From NCBI GenBank assembly GCA_029262415.1, contig JAJCZL010000012.1, positions 1-64,000 on the forward strand: a stretch of 64,000 nt of DNA. The letters are read 5' to 3'. Position numbers and translations under genes: made by a program. The DNA comes from Deltaproteobacteria bacterium. Its GTDB lineage: Bacteria > Desulfobacterota > Binatia > UBA1149 > JAJCZL01. This document shows positions 10,834-20,254 of the stretch, in pieces (position 1 is the first letter of the stretch; every line of letters starts with the position of its first letter). The notes beneath the pieces were generated by a model. It was given only the letters and a program-made list of their open reading frames with translations, made no database searches and was not told where the DNA came from.

Positions 10834-11445
10834 ATGATCGACAAAGCACGAGACCGGATCCGCGTAAGGCGGGCAACGAGTACGGATGCGAGAGCGGTAT
10901 CGGCGGTACTCGCACGGTCGTTCGCGACCAACCCCTTCATACGCTGGATTCTCCCCGACGACGCGCACTACCAACGCGTTGGCGACAGCTTCTTTCGTCT
11001 TGCTGTAGACAACGAGCTAGCCCACGGAGAGGTATTTACCGACGACAATTACGGCGGCGCTGCGCTGTGGCTTCCTCCGGGTGCGCCGACTCCGGGGCTT
11101 CTCCAGCAACTACGAATGGGTGTGCGGCTCTGGCGCGCCATCGGCACGCGCACGCCGGTCGCCGTGGGGGCACTTACGAAGTTCGAGAACTCGCGCCCCA
11201 AAGAGCCGCATTGGTATCTAACGGTACTGGGGACCGATCCGTCGATGCAGGGGCGCGGCGTGGGCAGCACGCTCATCGCGCCGATACTCAGCCGTTGTGA
11301 TGAGGACGGGGTAGACGCTTATCTCGAGTCATCCAACCCAAAGAACGTGCCTTTCTATCAGCGCTTTGGTTTCGAGGTTAGCGGTCAGATCGACTACCGC
11401 GGCGGACCAACTGTGCCGTTGATGCTTCGAGAACCACGCAGCTGA
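10834..11445 (+). CDS. GNAT-family N-acetyltransferase
   Basis: A 203-residue protein of the GNAT fold. The acetyl-CoA site is visible as LGTDPSMQGRGVGSTLIAP at about residues 132-150 (Q-x-x-G-x-G/A motif A), followed by YLESSNPKNVPFYQRFGFEV, the usual motif B with the Tyr-x-x-x-Gly-Phe pattern. The central segment YGGAALWLPPG is typical of the subgroup found in actinobacterial and deltaproteobacterial genomes. Substrate unknown. It starts with ATG about 100 bp from the divergent selO start. Confidence 0.9.
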   Translation: MIDKARDRIRVRRATSTDARAVSAVLARSFATNPFIRWILPDDAHYQRVGDSFFRLAVDNELAHGEVFTDDNYGGAALWLPPGAPTPGLLQQLRMGVRLWRAIGTRTPVAVGALTKFENSRPKEPHWYLTVLGTDPSMQGRGVGSTLIAPILSRCDEDGVDAYLESSNPKNVPFYQRFGFEVSGQIDYRGGPTVPLMLREPRS

Positions 11446-11502
11446 TGGGCGATCTTGCCTCCGGTACAGTTACCTTGCGTCTAGCGATGGAGAATGGCGG
11501 AA

Positions 11503-12705
11503 ATGGAGTCTTATGATCTCGTAACGATTGGCGGTGGTTTAGGCGGGGCGGCGCTCGCGCGCTCGATGGCGCTGGCCGGTGCCAAGGTGTTGGTTCTCGA
11601 GCGCACCACCGAGTTCAAGGATCGCGTGCGCGGCGAAGTTCTCGTGCCCTGGGGTTGCGAAGAGGCCGACAAGCTTGGTCTCTACGAGATGCTCCACGAA
11701 AGTTGCGGTCACGAGTTGGTCTGGTGGGCCGGGGTCTTCAACGGAGCGCAGGTATTGCAGCGCGATATGCGCACGGCAACCGAGCAGAGTTATCCGACCC
11801 TGACCTACTATCACCCCGTCATGCAAGACCTGGTTTATGAGTCTGCCGCCTTGTCGGGAGCCGATCTGCGCCGCGGCGTCAAGGCGACCGGAGTTACGCT
11901 CGGTCAAAAGCCCCGCGTTGGTTACACCGTTGACGGCACCCGCTGCGAGGTCGAGGCGCGTATGGTTGTCGGTGCCGACGGGCGCAGCTCGGCAGTGCGC
12001 AACTGGGGTGAGTTTGAAGTCAAGCACGACGAGCAGCGTCGCTATTTTGCCGGTGTGCTCATGGACAACCATCCGGCACCCGACGATACGATGACGTCTT
12101 ACTTTGTCCCTGACGAGGGCCTGATGAGCTGGATCTTTCCGCAGGGGAACGGCCGTGTGCGCACCTACGTCGGTTTCGCGTTTGATGGCGACATCGAGCG
12201 GCTATCGGGCGAAAGGGATATCGAGCGGTTTATAGCGGCGCAGATCCGTTCAGGCGTGCCCAAGGAGTACTTCGAGACCGCGCAGCCGGCCGGTCCGTTG
12301 GCAACTTTCGATGGCACCGACAACTGGGTCGAGCATCCTTACAAGGATGGGCTTGCGCTGATCGGCGATGCCGCGGCCACGGGAGATCCGACTTGGGGAC
12401 AGGGCATGTCACAGACCCTGCGTGATGTGCGTCTGCTCACCGAAGCGCTCGCCGGCGACGACGATTGGGAGTCGGCCGGCCACCGCTACGCGCAACTTCA
12501 CGACGAAGGACACGGTCATGTTCACCGCGCCGATTGCTGGTATACCGATCTCTTCCTCGACACCGGCGCCGAGGCCGAAGCGCGTCGCGCAAGAGCGGTG
12601 CCGAAGCTACTCGAAGACGAGACGCGACTCATCGACACGCCGCTGGGCGGCCCCGGCATCCCCGCCGACGAAGCCGGCCGCCGGCGCATGTTCGGCGAAG
12701 ACTGA
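11503..12705 (+). CDS. FAD-dependent oxidoreductase (PHBH / geranylgeranyl reductase-like fold)
   Basis: A flavoprotein of about 400 residues with an N-terminal dinucleotide-binding motif IGGGLGGAALARSMALAG, the acidic LVLERT end of strand 2, a central VVGADGRSSAVR motif, and a C-terminal GLALIGDAAATGDPTWGQG motif that binds the FAD phosphates and ribityl chain. It probably hydroxylates or reduces a hydrophobic substrate, which cannot be named from the sequence. The ATG at 11503 lies about 10 nt after GGAG and is preferred over the ATG at 11494, which is immediately adjacent to the same GGAGA. Confidence 0.88.
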   Translation: MESYDLVTIGGGLGGAALARSMALAGAKVLVLERTTEFKDRVRGEVLVPWGCEEADKLGLYEMLHESCGHELVWWAGVFNGAQVLQRDMRTATEQSYPTLTYYHPVMQDLVYESAALSGADLRRGVKATGVTLGQKPRVGYTVDGTRCEVEARMVVGADGRSSAVRNWGEFEVKHDEQRRYFAGVLMDNHPAPDDTMTSYFVPDEGLMSWIFPQGNGRVRTYVGFAFDGDIERLSGERDIERFIAAQIRSGVPKEYFETAQPAGPLATFDGTDNWVEHPYKDGLALIGDAAATGDPTWGQGMSQTLRDVRLLTEALAGDDDWESAGHRYAQLHDEGHGHVHRADCWYTDLFLDTGAEAEARRARAVPKLLEDETRLIDTPLGGPGIPADEAGRRRMFGED

Positions 12706-12708
12706 GCC

Positions 12709-13359
12709 TCAGCCGCGCATGCCCGCCGCACCTGCGGCAGGATGCAGACTCTTCTCCGCGCTCGGCCGCGCGCCGACACGCTGATACCACGCGGCTACAT
12801 TTTTTTGCGAAGTGTCAACCGGCTGGCCGACGCTGGCGAAAAAGTCGAGCATACCGAACAAGAAGACGTCGGCCATCGTGAAGCGCTCGCCGCAGATGTA
12901 GGACTTGCCCTCCATCCAACCGTCCAGCTTCGCAATCCATTCTCTTGCCGTAGCCTTCAAGTCGTCCGCCGCTTGCGGGATGCAATGCAAACGGTCTTTG
13001 AAGATCGCGAGTCCTTCGGCGTAGCGAAAACCGTTTGCCATCGGCTCGGCGATGTTCAAATCGACCTTTCGCGTCCACATCCGCGTCTCGGCTTTCTCCT
13101 CCGGCGTGGTGCCGACCAGAGCGGGCGTCGGCTGCGTGTCCTCGAGGTACTCGCAGATGGCGGTTACTTCTGACAAACAAGCGCCGTTACCGAGAACCAG
13201 CGTCGGCAGTTGGCCGCTCGGGTTCTTGGCTAAGAACGCCTCCTGGCGGTTCGCGCCGCCCATGAGGTCGACCTCTTCGGTCTCGAGTTCAATGCCTTTC
13301 TCTGCGGCAAACATGCGTACGATGCGCGGATTGGGGCCGAGCGAATTGAACATTTTCAT
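12709..13359 (-). CDS. Glutathione S-transferase family protein
   Basis: A 216-residue protein with an N-terminal thioredoxin-like domain (MKMFNSLGPNPRIVRMF; NPSGQLPTLVL with the cis-Pro of the GSH site; LSEVTAICEYLED with the Ser that contacts the gamma-Glu of GSH) and a helical C-terminal domain containing ICGERFTMADVFLFGMLDF, the N-capping box. The start at 13359 has AAGGAG upstream. A longer frame to 13470 lacks support. It is convergent with the flavoprotein reductase, and the two stops are only 3 bp apart. The acceptor substrate is unknown. Confidence 0.92.
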   Translation of the reverse strand: MKMFNSLGPNPRIVRMFAAEKGIELETEEVDLMGGANRQEAFLAKNPSGQLPTLVLGNGACLSEVTAICEYLEDTQPTPALVGTTPEEKAETRMWTRKVDLNIAEPMANGFRYAEGLAIFKDRLHCIPQAADDLKATAREWIAKLDGWMEGKSYICGERFTMADVFLFGMLDFFASVGQPVDTSQKNVAAWYQRVGARPSAEKSLHPAAGAAGMRG

Positions 13360-13487
13360 ACCGAGGCTCTCCTTTCGAGGTGCTGCAAGCGCGTAAACTA
13401 AGCGCCGGGCAGTGCTTTGACAACCGCAAACGCCGAGGTAGCCCGGCGGCTTTTGGTCATCCGGGCGCAAGCCGTATAGTGCTCACA

Positions 13488-14429
13488 ATGTCGACCTTTG
13501 ATAACAGGGTTACCCGTATGCTCGGCGTCGAGTTGCCGATTGTTCAAGCCCCCATGGGTTGGATCGCGCGCTCACAGTTGGCCTCGGCGGTAAGCAACGC
13601 CGGTGGTTTCGGCATCATCGAAACCTCTTCGGGCGAACTCGACGTGATCCGTGAAGAGATCAAGAAGATGCGCACGCTCACCGACAAGCCCTTCGGCGTA
13701 AACATCGCCCAGGCCTTCGTGCGCGATCCCGACATCGTTCAGTTCGTCATCGATCAGGGCATCAGTTTCGTAACGACATCGGCGGGTAACCCGGCAGTCT
13801 ATACCGAGAAGCTCAAGAACGGAGGACTCACCGTGTTCCACGTAGTCCCGAGCTTGGGGGCTGCGCTCAAGGCTGTAAGTTGCGGCGTCGATGGGCTGAT
13901 CGTGGAGGGCGGCGAGGGTGGTGGCTTCAAAAATCCCAACGAGGTCGCGAGCATGGTTTTGCTGCCGCTGGTACGCTCGAAAGTCGACGTGCCGATCATC
14001 GCCGCCGGCGGTTTCGTAGACGGCGCGTCGATGGCCGCAGCCTTCGCACTGGGCGCCGAAGGGATTCAGCTGGGAACCCGCATGGTGTCAGCAATGGAGT
14101 CGCCGGTGCACCAAAACTGGAAGAACGCCATCGTCGAGGCGCGCGAGACCGACACGGTGTTTCTCAACCGCTTCAACTCGCCCGCGCTACGCGCGCTGCG
14201 CACGCAGAAGACGACGCACCTGGAGCGCGAGCCCGAGACCAACGCGATCGGCGAGCTGATGAACGCCCAGGCGCTGTATTTCGGCGGTGATATGGAGGCG
14301 AGCATTGCGCTCACCGGTCAGGTCGCAGGGCGCATCGATTCAGTACGTCCGGTGGCCGAAATACTCGCGGAGATCAAAACCGAGTTCTTCGAGGTGATCG
14401 GCGACCTGGCCGGCCGCTATCCGTCCTAG
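13488..14429 (+). CDS. Nitronate monooxygenase / 2-nitropropane dioxygenase family flavoprotein
   Basis: A 313-residue FMN-binding TIM-barrel protein. The start MSTFDNRVTRMLGVELPIVQAPMGWI is typical, with the FMN-contacting QAPMGWIA. GGEGGGF near residue 143, IAAGGF and GAEGIQLGTRMV are the phosphate-binding elements. The family oxidises propionate 3-nitronate or alkyl nitronates. Some members act as enoyl-ACP reductases (FabK-like), so the precise substrate is open. The ATG at 13488 is preferred over an upstream frame start at 13380, which would overlap the divergent GST promoter region. Confidence 0.9.
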   Translation: MSTFDNRVTRMLGVELPIVQAPMGWIARSQLASAVSNAGGFGIIETSSGELDVIREEIKKMRTLTDKPFGVNIAQAFVRDPDIVQFVIDQGISFVTTSAGNPAVYTEKLKNGGLTVFHVVPSLGAALKAVSCGVDGLIVEGGEGGGFKNPNEVASMVLLPLVRSKVDVPIIAAGGFVDGASMAAAFALGAEGIQLGTRMVSAMESPVHQNWKNAIVEARETDTVFLNRFNSPALRALRTQKTTHLEREPETNAIGELMNAQALYFGGDMEASIALTGQVAGRIDSVRPVAEILAEIKTEFFEVIGDLAGRYPS

Positions 14430-14568
14430 CCGAGTGCCGGCAGAGCCGTAGCCACCACTGAAGTTGTTGGTGAAATACAATACTGAGCCGCTGTCGAGTT
14501 TGCAGAACAACGCGCCGCGCTTGCGTCGAAAGCCTGCGGCTTTGGCCGCGCCGCGTGAGTATTCCGAC

Positions 14569-16713
14569 TCAGTTGAGTTTGTGCACTACAGCACCGATTG
14601 GTACCGCTGCGATCGGTCGAACAACGGCGCGCGTGAACCACGCGCTGCCGGTCGTCGTGCTGCCCCACGATCCCAAGCGCAGCGCGAGTTCGATGGTTCG
14701 CGGATGCGCGCCGGTCACAACGAAGAACCGCACCGATTGCCAACCGCTATTGCCGCGCAGGTCGGCCGACATGATATTGGGATGCGACACAAACGCGACG
14801 TGCGCGCCGATCCGATCGCCGTCGACACCTTGTGTCCGGACCTGAGCGCTTACCATATAGGTGGTTGCTGCGGCCAGTCCGACCACCTGTGTTAAGCGTG
14901 AATCGACGGGCCGCAGGTTTGACAGTTTCGCGCATCGGATGCCGCTGGGTCCGCAGTCAAGAAACTCTACCTGTACGGCGGTCGGTTCCAAGTGCGGCGT
15001 ATACTTGAATATCCACGAGTCATCGAGTTCGCGAAACATCGAGTTGCCAACCAAGTTGTTCGCAGGGTTGTCGAGTTTCGGCGTGTCGGCCCCGGGTGCC
15101 TGGTTGCGGATCACGGTGAAGGTCCAGCCTTCGCCTGGGTGGTCGGCGAAGCGGGTTTGCGACTCGATACGCAGCCGACCGTCAGCCAGTACGCTTTTGT
15201 CGACCGCCGGCTTCCTACCTCCGGTGCGCGAGAGCAGGCCGACGGCCTCGTCGGTGCGGCCATGGGTAAGGCCCCAGATCTGCTCGCTCCCGCGAGCCGC
15301 CGACATATACCAACGTTGCTCAGGCGCCGAGTTGACGATGCCGGGATAAAATACTCCCCAATCCAGTGCGTAAACCCGGCCTACCGGTGAAGCGACCGCG
15401 GCCCGCCAGGCATCCACCGCGTTCCAGCTCACGCCGTATACCCCTCCAACCGGTTTCGCACTACGAAGATCCGCCAGCGCGCGAGCGCCCGTGTACCCGG
15501 AGAACAAGATGACGACAGAAATCAGTGCCACGCAAGCGCGTCGATGGATGCGTGCACCGGCAACTAACAACGCGGTTGCGATGTAGAGAAACGGTTTGCA
15601 CAGCACGATGTGATGCGACGACCAGGTGTGCGGAGTCGCGACGATAGCAAGAGCGACAGTTCCGACGAACGCGCCGAAAAACAACAGGCCGCGCGCGTGC
15701 ACAGGGTCGGCTCGCCGCCTAGCGGTTCCCTGCCAAACGCACGCGGCGATGACCCCGAGGCAGCCAAAACAAAACAGCGCGCGATAGGCGAGATAGATAC
15801 GAGTTGACGCCGCGTCGCCTACGTCGACGTAGCGATGGAATGCACCGAAGGGGTCGGTGTATGCGAGCAGCGTTCGTAGATGGCGCGCGAAATCAGTGGC
15901 TGCGTGCCCGCCGACGATGCCCTTGAGCAGGATCTCGATGTAGGGCGGAACCACGAGATGCAGCGCGAGCAGCGCAGCTAGTGCTGCCGTTGCGACAAGT
16001 ACCACTCGGAGGCCGCGCCGCTCTCGTTCTAAGAGGACCTCTACGATCACGGTGCCGGCAAGCGCGGCGGCGAGGTACCAAACGAAGTTGATGCGATCCC
16101 AGACGCCGACGAAGGCGATCACCACCAGCGCCGGCCACAGCCGCAGTGATGGGCGCGTCAACGTGCTGAGCACCGTCATGACCAGCAGGGCTGCGAACAG
16201 AAAACCGACCACGATCGGGCCCTCGTCGGTTATAGCCAGTACTATAAGCGAGGTGTCGGTGACGAACAGGCCTGTAAAGATTGCAAGTGCCGTCCATGGT
16301 GCCACGGACGCATTGATGGTGATCAGGCACGACAGAAAGAAAAAGACCGCGAATACTGCCGCGTTGAACGCGCGCAAGGAGCTGAGCTCTGTCGATAGCC
16401 CGGTTGTGTGGTACATGAACGCTTTGACTGCACCCACGTACGAGTACGCACGGTTTGGGAATCGCACTCCGAGGAATTCGCCTTCAAGCTGTGCAAGGTC
16501 AGGGCTTCGCGCTTGCGGCGGTTTCGAAAACCAAGTGAGCGGTGCAAGGCTCAGGTATTCGTCCTGGTTGACGGCCGGCAACGACGGCCATAGAGCACCC
16601 ATTACTAGGCCGAGTGTGAGTAGGCACGCGCCGATCCTGGCGTAGTTCACTGGAGTTCTTACGTCTGCGTGTGCGCGATCAGCTGGTGCTGTCCTTGTTG
16701 TTGTGGTCGCCAT
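14569..16713 (-). CDS. Large polytopic membrane protein, possibly glycosyltransferase-like (GT-C type)
   Basis: A protein of about 714 residues with about 11-12 hydrophobic helices in the first 450 residues and a soluble C-terminal region of about 260 residues. The first loop reads WPSLPAVNQDEYLSLAPLTWF, with an acidic pair after the first helix as in GT-C glycosyltransferases. The C-terminal part is beta-rich and resembles a carbohydrate-binding jelly roll (NLVGNSMFRELDDSWIF and TTYMVSAQVRTQG). I do not recognise a specific family. The ATG at 16713 overlaps the end of the CNNM gene by 35 bp. A GTG in the VNYARIGACLL segment is an alternative start after the overlap. Confidence 0.7.
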   Translation of the reverse strand: MATTTTRTAPADRAHADVRTPVNYARIGACLLTLGLVMGALWPSLPAVNQDEYLSLAPLTWFSKPPQARSPDLAQLEGEFLGVRFPNRAYSYVGAVKAFMYHTTGLSTELSSLRAFNAAVFAVFFFLSCLITINASVAPWTALAIFTGLFVTDTSLIVLAITDEGPIVVGFLFAALLVMTVLSTLTRPSLRLWPALVVIAFVGVWDRINFVWYLAAALAGTVIVEVLLERERRGLRVVLVATAALAALLALHLVVPPYIEILLKGIVGGHAATDFARHLRTLLAYTDPFGAFHRYVDVGDAASTRIYLAYRALFCFGCLGVIAACVWQGTARRRADPVHARGLLFFGAFVGTVALAIVATPHTWSSHHIVLCKPFLYIATALLVAGARIHRRACVALISVVILFSGYTGARALADLRSAKPVGGVYGVSWNAVDAWRAAVASPVGRVYALDWGVFYPGIVNSAPEQRWYMSAARGSEQIWGLTHGRTDEAVGLLSRTGGRKPAVDKSVLADGRLRIESQTRFADHPGEGWTFTVIRNQAPGADTPKLDNPANNLVGNSMFRELDDSWIFKYTPHLEPTAVQVEFLDCGPSGIRCAKLSNLRPVDSRLTQVVGLAAATTYMVSAQVRTQGVDGDRIGAHVAFVSHPNIMSADLRGNSGWQSVRFFVVTGAHPRTIELALRLGSWGSTTTGSAWFTRAVVRPIAAVPIGAVVHKLN

Positions 16714-18022
16714 TGTGGTCCGTGGCGTCGGCGATCCGGCGGATGTTGGTGGTTTGCACGCGGCGCCCAGACATCGATTCGATCGTGAACTCGAATCCTT
16801 GCTCGACCACCTGGTCACCCTCTTCGGGGACACGTCCCAACCGGTACATGAACAGACCCGATAGGGTATTCGCGTCGATGTCGTCGGCAAACTCTACATT
16901 GAGTGCGCGTGAGATGTCGGTGAGTTGGGCCCAGCCGTCGGCTTTCCAATCATCGCCTACCTGGGTAAGAGCCTCGTGGTCGTAATCTTTGTCGAGCTCG
17001 TCGGCGATCTCGCCGACGATTTCTTCGAGCAAGTCTTCCATGGTGACGATGCCGGCGAAGGCGCCGTATTCGTCGATCACCACCGCCATGTGCTGGTGCT
17101 CGGTGCGCATCTTCTCGAAGAGCGCACCGATCTTCTGGGTTTCCGGGACCACCACGGGTTCACGGACCAACGCTTCGATTTTTCCGTCCAGTTGGGTCTC
17201 ACCGCTGCGGATCAAGCTGTAGAGGTCTTTCGCAAGCAGGATGCCGCACAGGTGCTGATCCCCCCCACGGGTCACCGGGAAGCGCGAATGCTCGATGCGC
17301 CCGAGGACTTCATCCTGCTTTTCCCAAGGGTCTTCCAAGTCGATAGCGGCGACTTTGCCGCGCGGCACCATGATTTCTTCGACCGTGCGCGTGTCGAACT
17401 CGAATAGGTTCTGTAACATGTTGGCTTTGTCCGTGTCCATCGACCCGTGCTCTTCGCTGGTGACAATCAAACCGCGAATCTCGTCGTCGGAAAGAATCTC
17501 GAAATGCGACGCCTCTTCGACGCCGAACATACGCAAGAGTGCGGCGGTTGCGGCGTTGAGCAGCCAGTTGAGCGGATAAGCCGTCAAGTAGAAAGCGTGA
17601 AGAGGATAGGCGATCCACAAGGAGACTGCTTCGGGTTTGCGGATCGCGAAAGTTTTTGGCACCTGCTCGCCGACGACGATATGCAGAGCCGAAAAGATGA
17701 TGAAACCGGTGATGAACGCCACGGTGTGCAACGTCTGCGGTGAGAGGCTGAATCGGTGTAACAGCGGCGTCAGCACCGCGGCGACCGCCGGTTCTCCGAC
17801 CCAACCGAGGCCGAGCGAAGCCATGGTGACGCCCAGCTGGCAAGCGGCGAGGTAGCGCTCGAGGTCGCGCTGGATGCGCTGGGTCAACCGCGCGGCGCGG
17901 CTGGCCTCGTCGGCCATCGCATCGATGCGGAAAGTCCTTGCTTTTACCAGCGCAAACTCAGCTGCAACGAAGAATGCGTTCGCGGCGAGCAGCAGAACTA
18001 TGATGACCATGTTCGAGATCAT
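16679..18022 (-). CDS. CNNM/CorC-HlyC family transporter with CBS domains
   Basis: A 447-residue protein. Residues 1-190 form the CNNM (DUF21) membrane domain: NMVIIVLLLAANAFFVAAEFALVKAR at the N-terminus, then LGLGWVGEPAVA. Two CBS domains follow at about 210-330 (IMVPRGKVAAIDLEDPW; VVIDEYGAFAGIVTMEDLLEEIVGEI). The last 80 residues are the CorC/HlyC domain (DDWKADGWAQLTDISRALNV). The family is linked to Mg2+ export and resistance to divalent cations. The haemolysin name is historical. It probably forms an operon with the downstream large membrane protein. Confidence 0.92.
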   Translation of the reverse strand: MISNMVIIVLLLAANAFFVAAEFALVKARTFRIDAMADEASRAARLTQRIQRDLERYLAACQLGVTMASLGLGWVGEPAVAAVLTPLLHRFSLSPQTLHTVAFITGFIIFSALHIVVGEQVPKTFAIRKPEAVSLWIAYPLHAFYLTAYPLNWLLNAATAALLRMFGVEEASHFEILSDDEIRGLIVTSEEHGSMDTDKANMLQNLFEFDTRTVEEIMVPRGKVAAIDLEDPWEKQDEVLGRIEHSRFPVTRGGDQHLCGILLAKDLYSLIRSGETQLDGKIEALVREPVVVPETQKIGALFEKMRTEHQHMAVVIDEYGAFAGIVTMEDLLEEIVGEIADELDKDYDHEALTQVGDDWKADGWAQLTDISRALNVEFADDIDANTLSGLFMYRLGRVPEEGDQVVEQGFEFTIESMSGRRVQTTNIRRIADATDHNGDHNNKDSTS

Positions 18023-18356
18023 CGTATGGTGCCTATGGTTGGGAGTGTCATCCGTCGGTGGCGTGCGCCCGGCTCACCGGGGTGGCTGCACTGTCGCAGT
18101 CCATCATCGCTCAATAGACGACGGAGGTCTCTAAAGCTATCGCGGGTCGGGTCGGGCGCCGGAGCTAGTGGACTTCGAGCACCTCGATTGCGTTGAGCAG
18201 CGGTTTTCGCGTATGCGCCTGGCCATCGATAATGGTGGTAGGCCGATCTGTGAAGAACAGAGAGGCGCAACTTTCACCAGCGCAAGTGTTGCGGCCGGCC
18301 GAATGGTGGGGAAAACTGTTCGATTCAGCAACCGCTACCGCAGCAGCAGTGACGAC
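18023..18356. other. Spacer of 334 bp without a confident gene
   Basis: It lies between the divergent CNNM-type gene (-) and alpha/beta hydrolase (+). Open frames exist on both strands. A GTG at 18168 would extend the hydrolase by 63 residues containing RMRLAIDNGGRPICEEQRG, and a minus frame spans 18137-18331. Neither extension matches a family I recognise. It may hold the two promoters plus the remains of an older gene. Confidence 0.4.
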
Positions 18357-19601
18357 ATGACGCGCATCGGCAGATACGACAACCCTTACACATCCTTCGA
18401 GTTCCGAGACCCGCTGCCGGCGGGGACAGCCTCGATGGTCGAAGGGCTGGAGACCGAAGACGGCGCCGCTTGTCACGCGGTTTTGTGGCTTCCGCCCGGC
18501 GCGACGCCCAAGACCGTTGTCTGCCTGATGCACCCGCGCGCCGACTTTACGCGCCACTACGCAGTACCGGGTTTGCTCGCCGCGGGCTACGCGGTGTGGA
18601 CGCAGAACAGCCGCTGGGTAGGTAATGATTCGATGCTTATCCATGAGCGCGTGCTTTTGGATGTTGCTGCGGGGCTTCGGTGTCTACGCGAGGCCGGCTT
18701 CGAGCGTGTGGTTGCGATCGGAAACAGTGGAGGCGGTTCGTTGTTCTCTTACTATATAGCGCAAGCGTCACGAGACGCTGACCGCTCAACCGACACGCCC
18801 GGCGGCGATCCAATGGACTTGAACCACTTCGATATGCCGATGTTCGACGGCATCGTCTATCTCGCGGCGCATCCCGGCGAAGGCTTGTTTTTGCTCGACG
18901 TGATCGACCCCTCGGTTACCGACGAATCCGATCCGGTGTCGTGCGATTGGAAATTCGACATGTACGATCCCGCAAACGGCTTCGCGCCGCCGCCGCAACC
19001 CAGCGCTTACAGTGATGAATTCCTGGCCGGCTATCGTTGCGCCCAGCGCGCACGCGTCGAGCGTATCGATGCGCTGTGCAAGCAGCTTATTGCAGAGCGC
19101 CAAGCAGCCCGCGCAGCGGCAAAGGAATCGCCGTCGGATGTTGCCTCGGTGCGGCGGGCGACAGCGACCAAGTTCATCAGCGTCTACCGGACTGAGGCCG
19201 ATCCCCGTTATTGCGATCTCAGTCTTGACGCTTCATCGCGTGACTACGGTTCACTGTTCGGCTACCGGCCCGACATCATTAACTACGGCCCGTTCGGCTT
19301 CGCGCGCATGGTAACGCCGGAGGCGTGGCTCTCGACTTGGTCGGGTCTCTCCTCGCGCGCGTCGATCCCTGCCAACGGGCCTGCGCTGACTTTGCCGGTG
19401 CTCGTCATCGACTACAGTGCCGACAACGCGGTGTTCCCGGGTGACACACAGATGATCTTTGATTCATTGGCGTCGGCCGACAAACAACGAGCCGAGGTCG
19501 CCGGCGACCACTATGGGCACGCTGCGCCCGGAGGCGGCGAGCCGGGCCGCATCGGAGCCATACGCGAGATCGTGCGCTGGCTTTCCGATCGCGGTTGGTA
19601 G
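18357..19601 (+). CDS. Alpha/beta hydrolase family protein
   Basis: A protein of about 414 residues. The strand-loop VVCLMHPRADFTRHY precedes a nucleophile elbow GNSGGGSLFSYY (Ser in G-x-S-x-G), and near the C-terminus VLVIDYSADNAVFPGDT carries a candidate acid, then GDHYGHAAPGG carries the candidate catalytic His. A lid of about 150 residues is inserted after the elbow and includes an Arg-rich helix (RCAQRARVERIDALCKQL). It is probably an esterase or amidase acting on a small ester. The ATG at 18357 directly precedes the fold; a GTG at 18168 would add 63 residues. Confidence 0.82.
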   Translation: MTRIGRYDNPYTSFEFRDPLPAGTASMVEGLETEDGAACHAVLWLPPGATPKTVVCLMHPRADFTRHYAVPGLLAAGYAVWTQNSRWVGNDSMLIHERVLLDVAAGLRCLREAGFERVVAIGNSGGGSLFSYYIAQASRDADRSTDTPGGDPMDLNHFDMPMFDGIVYLAAHPGEGLFLLDVIDPSVTDESDPVSCDWKFDMYDPANGFAPPPQPSAYSDEFLAGYRCAQRARVERIDALCKQLIAERQAARAAAKESPSDVASVRRATATKFISVYRTEADPRYCDLSLDASSRDYGSLFGYRPDIINYGPFGFARMVTPEAWLSTWSGLSSRASIPANGPALTLPVLVIDYSADNAVFPGDTQMIFDSLASADKQRAEVAGDHYGHAAPGGGEPGRIGAIREIVRWLSDRGW

Positions 19602-19624
19602 CCGCGCGTCGCTCGTCCGGCAGC

Positions 19625-20215
19625 TCAGCGGGCGGGGTCGGCGATTCTAATTTTCTTTGCGACCTCGCGGTTCACGTGAACCACCGTCGTCGTGTCTTTA
19701 CGCGATTTCTCGCCGAACCCTGACGGTTCCTGCAAGAGTAGTTCGAGTGCATCCTCTGCGGTTTGCCCGAAGGCCGCTGTGTCGGTGGTTGTCGTGAACT
19801 CGACCATGATGCCGTTCGGATCGATCATGTAGATCGATTGGCACCAGCCGTGGTCGGTCTCCATGAAGATCTCGACGCCGGCGTTCTCGATCTCCGCTTT
19901 CTTTGCCGCGAGCGCGTCGATGTCGGGTAGGTTGAAAGCGACATGGTTCACCCACACCGGCATCCCCGCGCCGGTAGAGATGTCGGTGCGGTACGCCTGT
20001 TTCTCTCCAACGTTCTCAAATGCAAAGAACGCCAGGCACGCGCCGTTGCCCATGTCGAAAAAGAAGTGTTGGAACCAGCCGTCGCCGGTCAAGTGGTTCT
20101 CTGTATGAACGAGCGGCATCCCGAGCCGGTTTGCGTAAAATTCGTAGGTCGCTTTCTTGTCGCGCGTCGCGAACGCGACGTGGTGCAGCCCCTGGGGGAG
20201 TTGTTTGCGGGTCAT
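19625..20215 (-). CDS. VOC-superfamily (glyoxalase/bleomycin-resistance-like) protein
   Basis: A 196-residue protein with paired beta-alpha-beta-beta-beta modules: LHHVAFATRDKKATYEFYANRLGM at residues 10-35 and PVWVNHVAFNLPDIDALAAKKAEIENAG-type sequence at about 85-115. His at the start of each module (HHVAF, NHVAF) and Glu in IMVEFTT are the likely metal ligands. The enzyme type (dioxygenase, lyase or isomerase) cannot be decided. It is convergent with the alpha/beta hydrolase, with 23 bp between the stops. Confidence 0.88.
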   Translation of the reverse strand: MTRKQLPQGLHHVAFATRDKKATYEFYANRLGMPLVHTENHLTGDGWFQHFFFDMGNGACLAFFAFENVGEKQAYRTDISTGAGMPVWVNHVAFNLPDIDALAAKKAEIENAGVEIFMETDHGWCQSIYMIDPNGIMVEFTTTTDTAAFGQTAEDALELLLQEPSGFGEKSRKDTTTVVHVNREVAKKIRIADPAR

Positions 20216-20254
20216 GGTTGGTTTTCCTCACCGGCGTAGGTAGCGTCGAGGCTC

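Noticed and set aside
14430..14568. Minus-strand open frame reading SGSVLYFTNNFSGGYGSAG
   Set aside because: It resembles a protein end, but it continues antisense through the nitronate monooxygenase gene, has no start and matches no family I know.
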